From NCBI RefSeq assembly GCF_030272895.1, contig NZ_JALRNF010000071.1, positions 1-13,164 on the forward strand: a stretch of 13,164 nucleotides of DNA. The letters are read 5' to 3'. The translations under genes and the position numbers were made by a program. Under the pieces are notes generated by a model that saw nothing but the letters and a program-made list of their open reading frames with translations, was not told where the DNA came from and did not search any database. Positions 1 to 5,168 of the stretch are shown here, in pieces. This stretch comes from Pseudomonas sp. BGr12. GTDB taxonomy: Bacteria > Pseudomonadota > Gammaproteobacteria > Pseudomonadales > Pseudomonadaceae. The stretch's first letter is position 1, and each line of letters starts with the position of its first letter.

Positions 1-410
1 GACAGTTGCTCCTACAGTGCTTGGCAGGTGCAGACCCTCGGTTTTAACTGTGGGAGCCAGCGGAGCTGGCGATGGGGTCGACGCAGAGTCAGCGGTTGTG
101 CGTCGTTCGCATCGCAGGCTTCGCCAGCTCCCACAAAGACAGTTGCTCCTACAGTGCTTGGCAGGTGCAGACCCTCGGTTTTAACTGTGGGAGCCAGCGG
201 AGCTGGCGATGGGGGCGACGCAGAGTCAGCGGTTGTGCGTCGCTCGCATCGCAGGCTTCGCCAGCTCCCACAAAGACAGTTGCTCCTACAGTGCTTGGCA
301 GGTGCAGACCCTCGGTTGTAACTGTGGGAGCCAGCGGAGCTGGCGATGGGATCGACGCAGAGTCAGCGGTTGTGCGTCGTTCGCATCGCAGGCTTCGCCA
401 GCTCCCACAA
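1..410. repeat. Tandem array of three 137-bp REPIN-containing units
   Basis: Three head-to-tail copies of one unit start at 1, 138 and 275. The third loses similarity at 411, just before the stop codon of the Lrp gene. Only four columns vary among the copies: 44/181/318, 77/214/351, 78/215/352 and 106/243/380. Each unit has a roughly 48-bp linker beginning GACAGTTGCTCCTACAG. It is followed by a REP pair in inverted orientation: a left arm starting TGTGGGAGC (49, 186, 323) and a right arm ending GCTCCCACA (135, 272, 409). Between the arms is a nested inverted repeat CGACGCA / TGCGTCG (79-85 and 99-105 in unit 1). REP pairs (REPINs/BIMEs) are known in pseudomonads as non-autonomous elements moved by RAYT transposases. 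No RAYT gene is visible here. The array starts at base 1, so its real copy number is unknown and could be collapsed by assembly. No coding potential is credible. Confidence 0.95.
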
Positions 411-419
411 GGGCAGCGG

Positions 420-857
420 TTACGCCATGGGTGGCAGGCGGCGTTTGACCGGGGTCTTCTTGACGATGGCGGTGTTGGTTTCGGCGTGGCTGTTGAGCTT
501 GTCCAGCAGCGTGTCGAGCTGTTCCATCGAGCGCACATGCAAGCGCGCGATAAAACAGTCATCCCCGGTCACCTTGTCGCACTCGGTGAACTCGGGGATG
601 GCCATGATCTGCCGCTCCACCTCCTGCAACTGGCCCGGCAACGGCCGCACACGAACGATGGCCTGCAACTGGTAACCGAAACAGCGCGGGTCGATTTCCA
701 CCGTGTAGCCCTTGAGCACGCCGCGCTCTTCAAGGCGGCGCAAGCGCTCGCTGACACTGGGCGCGGACAGTCCGCTAAGCTGCGCAAGCGCCTTGAGCGA
801 GCGGCGCGAGTCTTCCATCAGCGCCTGGATCAACAACTGGTCGATATCGTCGGTCAT
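420..857 (-). CDS. Lrp/AsnC family transcriptional regulator
   Basis: A 145-residue protein of the usual Lrp/AsnC length. Residues about 4-52 are the winged helix-turn-helix (DQLLIQALMEDSRRSLKALA, then SGLSAPSVSERLRRLEERGV). Residues about 65-138 are the RAM/AsnC ligand-binding domain, with the family's glycine-acidic stretch as VTGDDC (97-101) and a basic tail. Members bind DNA as dimers or octamers, sense amino acids or related small molecules, and often repress themselves and a divergent transporter. ATG at 857 was chosen because the HTH begins directly after it and GAGG sits 5 nt upstream. The longer open frame to 1001 runs through the promoter region. The divergent neighbour is a DMT transporter, and a 27-bp dyad lies between them. 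Family assignment is firm. The effector, probably an amino acid exported by the neighbour, is inference. Confidence 0.93.
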   Translation of the reverse strand: MTDDIDQLLIQALMEDSRRSLKALAQLSGLSAPSVSERLRRLEERGVLKGYTVEIDPRCFGYQLQAIVRVRPLPGQLQEVERQIMAIPEFTECDKVTGDDCFIARLHVRSMEQLDTLLDKLNSHAETNTAIVKKTPVKRRLPPMA

Positions 858-882
858 CGCAGCCTCGTTAGGCGAATGGTGA

Positions 883-909
883 AATCTGCCTTGATAGTAA
901 AGGTAGATT
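883..909. promoter_or_regulatory. 27-bp dyad, candidate Lrp-type operator
   Basis: Arms AATCTGCCTT (883-892) and AAGGTAGATT (900-909) are inverted repeats with one mismatch, around an AT-rich 7-nt spacer GATAGTA. The dyad starts 26 bp upstream of the Lrp start codon and ends 79 bp upstream of the transporter start. Lrp-family proteins bind AT-centred imperfect palindromes and commonly autoregulate, so this is the natural site for the adjacent regulator. Binding itself is inferred, not shown. Confidence 0.55.
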
Positions 910-975
910 GTCAGCTTAGCCTGTTTTATCCGCTGGAATGACCCCGGCCGCACTGGTGATAATTTACCCATCGTC

Positions 976-982
976 AAGGAGG
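976..982 (+). promoter_or_regulatory. Ribosome binding site deciding the DMT transporter start
   Basis: AAGGAGG is a near-perfect Shine-Dalgarno sequence. It lies 6 nt before ATG at 989 but only 3 nt before the in-frame GTG at 986, which favours the ATG. A GATAAT at 958-963 could be a -10 element, but I see no good -35 partner. Confidence 0.7.
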
Positions 983-988
983 TGAGTG

Positions 989-1894
989 ATGGACAGTTCA
1001 ATACGCCGTGGTTCGCTGGAAATGGTCGCCGCGATGCTGATCTCGGGGACCATTGGCTGGTTCGTGCTGGTGTCCGGGCAGCCGGTGCTGGATGTGGTGT
1101 TCTGGCGCTGCGTGTTCGGTGCCGGCACCTTGTTGCTGATCTGCCTGGCCATGGGCTTCCTCAAGCCCGGTATCCTGACCCTGGCCACCTTCGCCCTTGC
1201 CGTGCTCAGCGGCGTGGCGATCGTCGGTAACTGGGTGCTGTTGTTCGCCTCCTATTCACGCGCCTCGATCGCCATCGGCACGGCGGTGTACAACGTCCAG
1301 CCGTTCATGCTGGTGGGGCTGGCGGCGTTGTTCCTCGGTGAGAAGATCACCGTGCCCAAGTTGTTCTGGCTGGCCCTGTCGTTCCTCGGCATGCTGGCGA
1401 TCGTCAGTGCCCATGGCAGCCAGGACGGCAGCGGCAATGACTACCTGATGGGCATTGGCCTGGCGCTGGGCGCGGCCTTCCTCTATGCCGTGGCGGCGCT
1501 GATCATCAAGCGCCTGAGCGGCACGCCACCGCACCTGATCGCGCTGGTCCAGGTGTGCACCGGCATCCTCCTGCTGGCGCCCTGGGCCAATACCTCGGGC
1601 CTGCCCGCCGAAGCCGGCGCGCTGGCCAGCCTGGTGACCCTGGGCATCGTCCACACCGGGGTGATGTATGTGCTGCTCTACGGCGCGATCCAGAAGCTGC
1701 CGACCGCCTTGACTGGGGCCTTGTCGTTCATCTACCCGATCGCGGCGATCTTCGTCGACTGGTTTGCCTTCGGCCATCGCCTGGAGGTGCTGCAATGGCT
1801 GGGGGTGGCCGCGATCCTGCTGGCCGCGGCCGGTATGCAGCAAGGCTGGTGGTTCAAGCCGGCGGTCAAGGTCGCGGCGGTCAAGCCAGACTGA
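989..1894 (+). CDS. EamA/DMT-superfamily transporter (probable metabolite exporter)
   Basis: A 301-residue, very hydrophobic protein with about ten membrane segments in two EamA-type halves. The first half includes LEMVAAMLISGTIGWFVLVS, and its helix IGTAVYNVQPFMLVGLAALF ends in the typical FLGEK turn. The second half includes YLMGIGLALGAAFLYAVAAL and ends in ALSFIYPIAAIFVDWFAFGH. This is the drug/metabolite transporter superfamily, inner-membrane carriers that usually export amino acids or related metabolites. The start is set by the strong ribosome binding site at 976-982. The gene diverges from an Lrp/AsnC regulator, the usual arrangement for amino-acid exporters induced by their own substrate. 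The substrate is not identifiable from sequence. Its 3' end overlaps the convergent hydrolase gene by 14 bp, leaving no room for a conventional terminator. Confidence 0.9.
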   Translation: MDSSIRRGSLEMVAAMLISGTIGWFVLVSGQPVLDVVFWRCVFGAGTLLLICLAMGFLKPGILTLATFALAVLSGVAIVGNWVLLFASYSRASIAIGTAVYNVQPFMLVGLAALFLGEKITVPKLFWLALSFLGMLAIVSAHGSQDGSGNDYLMGIGLALGAAFLYAVAALIIKRLSGTPPHLIALVQVCTGILLLAPWANTSGLPAEAGALASLVTLGIVHTGVMYVLLYGAIQKLPTALTGALSFIYPIAAIFVDWFAFGHRLEVLQWLGVAAILLAAAGMQQGWWFKPAVKVAAVKPD

Positions 1895-2573
1895 CGGCCG
1901 CCCGGTCGATCAGCGCCGCCACTTCGGCGGGTCTGGACGCCAGCGAAGCATGGCTGGCGTCCAGCTCCAGCAGCTCTTTGGGGTTCATGCGGATGGCCAT
2001 GAACCTCTGGTTGTCCGGATGGATCATTCGATCATGGGTCGAGAGCTGGTACCAGCAGGGCTTGTGCTTCCACGCCGGGTTGCTGATGGTGTCGCCGAAA
2101 GTGCTGGCCAGCGGGGCTTTCTGGGTCACGCTCATGATCAGCCCTTCGTCCTTGCCCAGGTCCTGGCAGAAGCTTTCGTGCAGCTTGTCCGGCTTGATCC
2201 ACAGGTAGCCATCGCTGTCCGGTTGCAGATTGGCGGCAGCTTCAGGCGGGTTCTGTCCGGTGATGCTGCCCGGGCTTTCGCCGTCGTCGGGGGCGAAGGC
2301 GGCGATATACACAAGTCCGGACACATTGGGCTGGTTACCCATCTGAGTGATGACCGCTCCGCCATAGGAATGGCCGACCAGCAGCACCTTGCCGGGAATG
2401 CTGGCGACCATCTTGCGCGTGCGCTCGGCGTCGTCGGCCAGCGACGTCAGGGGCATTTCCACGGCGTGCAGGTTGCGGTGGCCCAGGCGCGACAGTTCGA
2501 GAATGACCTTGCTCCAGTGGGCGGCGCCGCCCCAGAAGCCGTGGACCAGGACGATGGTGGGTTTCTCGCTCAT
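1881..2573 (-). CDS. Alpha/beta-hydrolase fold protein
   Basis: A 230-residue single-domain hydrolase. Visible hallmarks are the oxyanion motif LVHGFWGG (residues 9-16), the nucleophile elbow GHSYGG with Ser69, the acid Asp181 in STHDRMIH, and the catalytic His208 in DASHAS. Length and motifs fit the small esterase-like AB-hydrolases (COG0596 group). There is no signal peptide, so it should be cytoplasmic. ATG at 2573 is chosen because the beta-strand KPTIVLVHG follows immediately. The longer frame upstream (to 2705) overlaps the divergent methyltransferase start and reads as promoter DNA. The Shine-Dalgarno sequence is weak. The substrate is unknown. The neighbours (a transporter tail to tail and a divergent RNA-methyltransferase-like gene) give no clear pathway. 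The predicted triad is complete, so an active esterase or related enzyme is likely. Confidence 0.88.
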   Translation of the reverse strand: MSEKPTIVLVHGFWGGAAHWSKVILELSRLGHRNLHAVEMPLTSLADDAERTRKMVASIPGKVLLVGHSYGGAVITQMGNQPNVSGLVYIAAFAPDDGESPGSITGQNPPEAAANLQPDSDGYLWIKPDKLHESFCQDLGKDEGLIMSVTQKAPLASTFGDTISNPAWKHKPCWYQLSTHDRMIHPDNQRFMAIRMNPKELLELDASHASLASRPAEVAALIDRAAVSLA

Positions 2574-2644
2574 GGTGGTTGTCCAGTAGTGAGGGTGGGA
2601 ATGGCAGTGTAGATGTTGCTGCCGTTTCCTGACGGCGGGCAGGG

Positions 2645-2650
2645 TAGAAT
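2645..2650 (+). promoter_or_regulatory. Possible -10 element of the methyltransferase gene
   Basis: TAGAAT lies 30 bp upstream of the ATG at 2680 in the 106-bp divergent gap between the hydrolase and methyltransferase genes. It matches TATAAT at five of six positions. No convincing -35 hexamer is seen at 16-18 nt spacing, so this is a weak call. Confidence 0.3.
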
Positions 2651-2679
2651 AGGCCGCTTTACTCCTGTTGAATCTGCCC

Positions 2680-3603
2680 ATGACCTCTGTGATCGACACC
2701 CTCAATCAGCACCTGCTTGCCGCCCTCGATCCGGCGCCGGACGAAACCCGTCGGCTGTTCCATGGCCGTGGCCGCTGCTGGCCGGGGCTGGAGCAAATCA
2801 CCGTGGACTGGCTGCAGGGTGTGCTGCTGGTGTCGCTGTTTCGCGAGCCGCCGGCCGGGCAGTTGCCGGCCCTTGAGCAGATGCTGCTGTCCCTTGCCCA
2901 GGCGCCTTGCTGGACGGGGCAGGCGATTCTCATCCAGCACCGTTACTTGCCCGACAGTCCGGGTCAGTGGTTGCTGGGGGAACCGAGCGAACACTGGCTG
3001 ATCGATGAAGACGGCCTGCGCTATCAACTGGACCTGGGGTTCAAGCAGAACACCGGATTGTTCCTCGACATGCGTTATGGCCGGCGCTGGGTGCGCGAAC
3101 AGGCGGCGGGCAAGCGGGTGTTGAACCTGTTCGCCTATACCTGTGGGTTCTCGCTGGCAGCGATCGCCGGTGGGGCCGAGCAGGTGGTCAACCTGGATAT
3201 GGCGCGCTCGGCCCTGAGCCGCGGGCGGGACAATCACCGGCTCAACGGGCATGACCTGGGGCGGGTGAGTTTTCTTGGGCATGAACTGTTCAAGTCGTGG
3301 GGCAAGGTGCGCAAGTTCGGGCCCTATGACCTGATCATCATCGATCCGCCGAGCTTTCAGAAGGGCAGCTTTGTCTTGACCCAGGATTACCGCAAGATTC
3401 TGCGGCGCTTGCCGGAGTTGCTGACTGCCGGGGGGACGGTGCTGGCGTGTGTCAATGATCCGGGGATCGGGCCTGAGTTTCTGATCGAGGAGATGGCCGA
3501 GGAGGCGCCGGGGCTGAAGTTTGTCGAGCGGCTGGACAATCCGCCGGAGTTTGCCGATATCGATCCGGTGGGGGGGCTGAAGGCGTTGGTGTTTCGGTTG
3601 TAG
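2680..3603 (+). CDS. Class I SAM-dependent methyltransferase (RlmI/RlmK-like, PF10672-type)
   Basis: A 307-residue protein. The N-terminal part (to about residue 120) is family-specific and ends in the GLFLDMR segment typical of the YccW/RlmI group. The Rossmann methyltransferase core then shows motif I VLNLFAYTCGFSLAA (from residue 147), the acidic NLD near the end of strand 2, and motif IV IIIDPPSF with Asp222-Pro223-Pro224. The family methylates rRNA cytosine-C5 or guanine-N7, or is uncharacterised. The protein is shorter than RlmI and lacks an obvious PUA domain, so its exact RNA target is unknown. ATG at 2680 is preferred over the in-frame TTG at 2668; neither has a good Shine-Dalgarno. 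The stop codon TAG (3601-3603) is part of the following REP sequence. Expected in the cytoplasm. Confidence 0.85.
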   Translation: MTSVIDTLNQHLLAALDPAPDETRRLFHGRGRCWPGLEQITVDWLQGVLLVSLFREPPAGQLPALEQMLLSLAQAPCWTGQAILIQHRYLPDSPGQWLLGEPSEHWLIDEDGLRYQLDLGFKQNTGLFLDMRYGRRWVREQAAGKRVLNLFAYTCGFSLAAIAGGAEQVVNLDMARSALSRGRDNHRLNGHDLGRVSFLGHELFKSWGKVRKFGPYDLIIIDPPSFQKGSFVLTQDYRKILRRLPELLTAGGTVLACVNDPGIGPEFLIEEMAEEAPGLKFVERLDNPPEFADIDPVGGLKALVFRL

Positions 3604-3670
3604 GAGCGGGCTTGTCCCGCGATGCGATGTGACTGATACGGCGCAATCGCGGGGCAAGCCCGCTCCTACA
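3599..3670. repeat. REPIN (inverted REP pair) between convergent genes
   Basis: Left arm TGTAGGAGCGGGCTTGTCCC (3599 onward, continuing GCGAT) and right arm ATCGCGGGGCAAGCCCGCTC (3646 onward, continuing CTACA) are 25-bp inverted repeats with one mismatch. They are separated by about 22 bp. This is the P. putida-type REP core, different from the family used at 1-410 and 9979-10063. It lies between the convergent methyltransferase and PepSY genes. There it may act as a bidirectional transcript-end stabiliser or terminator, a known effect of such elements. Confidence 0.93.
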
Positions 3671-3697
3671 TGCTCGATCGCAGCCTGGCGGCAGCGG

Positions 3698-5158
3698 CTA
3701 CCGCAGGCGACGCCAGCCGAGCACGATACCGCTGACGCTGAGCACCATGCCACCCAGGCTGAACACGATCATCCAGGCATCCCAGAGCGGGCGCCGCTCC
3801 AGCAAGGGCAGCCAGTCCCAGCTGTGCAGCAAGGCGAACAGCCAGCGCGAGGCACGCCTGGATTGATCCACCACACCCAAGACTTCACCGGTGTACAGGT
3901 CCAGATGCAGCCAGGTCTGCTGCGGGTCGTCAAAGCGCACGCGCAAGGCCGGCAGGCGTTTCTCCAGGTGCCCGAGCATGCTTTGCTCAGCCCTGGCGTA
4001 GTAGTGGAAGTCATAGGCATCGAGCCGTTCGCTGTGTATCCGCGACTGGGGCAGCACCGCCTGGGCAGCCTTTTCCACAACCTGCTCAGGCAGGCGCTCA
4101 AGCACCTGTCCGTTCGCCATCGACAGCAGCCGCGTACGGCCAGCGCCATCGAAGGCAACCAGGTAACCCGCGCCGCCAATCAGGCGCCATTCCAGTTCCC
4201 GGGCGATGAACCCGTGCTCGGCAAGGCGCGAGCGTGCCTGCGCTGGCGAAACCGGAAAGGCCGCTGCGGTCAGCGGGCCGCCCTGATAGGCCGCCATGTC
4301 CGGCGCTGCGCCGGCGCTGAAGATCCGCCAGGGGTTCATCGACATCAGGCCGCTGAAGATCCAGGTGATCGCCAGCACCCCGAACAGCAAGCCGCCGATA
4401 TGGTGCCAGCGGGCGAACCCCCGGTAGGGCGAGCGTGAGCCGCTGCGGTAGGGCTTGCGGATGCGCCAGCGCAGCACACCGATGATCGCGCCCAGGACCG
4501 CCATCAACGTGGCGGCCAAGGACAAGTAGATCACCAGGTTGCCCCACAGCCCGTCCAGGCCGATGCCGCGCAGCGGGTACAGCCAGTGCAGCCAGGCGCC
4601 GACCAGGTTCCAGCCACGCTCCAGCGTGCTGGCATCGCGGACCACTTCGCCAGTCTGCCCGGAGAGGTAAAGCAAGGTGCCGTCGGCATCGTCCAGTTGC
4701 ACGCGTTGCAACGGACGGTCGGGGTCCAGGGCGCGGGAGTGGCTCCACAGGTCCTCTTCCACCACGCCCCGGTAGCTGGGCGCCGCCAGCGGATCATACT
4801 GGCGGGCGCCGGCCAGGGCCTGGTCGCGGTCGATCGCGGCCACGCGCTGGCCCGTGCGGGCATCCACCGCCACGTTGCTGCGCCCCGGATAGCTGAACAG
4901 GTAGCGCGGCACGCCCGCCACCGTGCTCAGGCGAATGGCCGAAGGCGTTCGCTGCGCATCGGCGGCGGCCAGGGCCGTGCCCAGGTCGACGCAGCAGCCC
5001 TGCAGTTCCAGTGCCGGCAGATGGGCCAGGTGCTCCCGGGGTGTCAGCTTGGGGTAGCCGACATAGAGCATGACCATCCCGGAAAAGAACCACAGGGCCA
5101 TGAACAGGCACAGCCCGATGCCCAGCCAGCGGTGCCACAGGTACAGGTAGCGTTTCAT
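3698..5158 (-). CDS. PepSY-TM inner-membrane protein, candidate metal/siderophore reductase
   Basis: A 486-residue protein with four main membrane segments (about 10-35, 205-230, 253-275, 460-483) and two large, probably periplasmic regions. PepSY-like repeats are marked by TG turns: VDARTGQRV (98-106), LSGQTGEVV (165-173) and DLYTGEVLGVVD (420-431). Histidines at membrane edges (His9 in LWHRW, His191 in WLHW, His252/253 in RWHHIGG, His445 in LLHSW) match the pattern of FoxB/FpvG-type PepSY proteins, inner-membrane reductases that bind heme and release iron from siderophores. An unusual vicinal cysteine pair (CC, 55-56) lies in the first periplasmic region. ATG at 5158 begins the membrane-proximal KRYLYLWHRW. 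It lies 10 nt after the receptor's stop, and the Shine-Dalgarno AGGA overlaps that stop, so the two genes are almost certainly co-translated. Reduction of an imported metal complex is inferred from family and context. Confidence 0.87.
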   Translation of the reverse strand: MKRYLYLWHRWLGIGLCLFMALWFFSGMVMLYVGYPKLTPREHLAHLPALELQGCCVDLGTALAAADAQRTPSAIRLSTVAGVPRYLFSYPGRSNVAVDARTGQRVAAIDRDQALAGARQYDPLAAPSYRGVVEEDLWSHSRALDPDRPLQRVQLDDADGTLLYLSGQTGEVVRDASTLERGWNLVGAWLHWLYPLRGIGLDGLWGNLVIYLSLAATLMAVLGAIIGVLRWRIRKPYRSGSRSPYRGFARWHHIGGLLFGVLAITWIFSGLMSMNPWRIFSAGAAPDMAAYQGGPLTAAAFPVSPAQARSRLAEHGFIARELEWRLIGGAGYLVAFDGAGRTRLLSMANGQVLERLPEQVVEKAAQAVLPQSRIHSERLDAYDFHYYARAEQSMLGHLEKRLPALRVRFDDPQQTWLHLDLYTGEVLGVVDQSRRASRWLFALLHSWDWLPLLERRPLWDAWMIVFSLGGMVLSVSGIVLGWRRLR

Positions 5159-5168
5159 CGGCGGCGTC

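Noticed and set aside
1..410. CRISPR array
   Set aside because: The whole 137-bp unit is repeated, including what would be spacers, and it is made of REP inverted pairs. There are no cas genes.
72..941. 289-codon open frame on the plus strand crossing the repeat array and the Lrp gene
   Set aside because: Its left part is REP repeat DNA and its right part is antisense to a well-supported Lrp/AsnC gene. Similar repeated peptides appear in other frames because the 137-bp unit is not a multiple of three.
858..1001. N-terminal extension of the Lrp protein up to 1001
   Set aside because: The extra 48 residues would span the divergent promoter and the dyad and have no family similarity; a good ribosome site precedes ATG 857.
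2659..3753. 364-codon open frame opposite the methyltransferase
   Set aside because: Antisense to a gene with clear SAM-methyltransferase motifs; Pro/Arg/Gln-rich composition typical of a GC-rich shadow frame.
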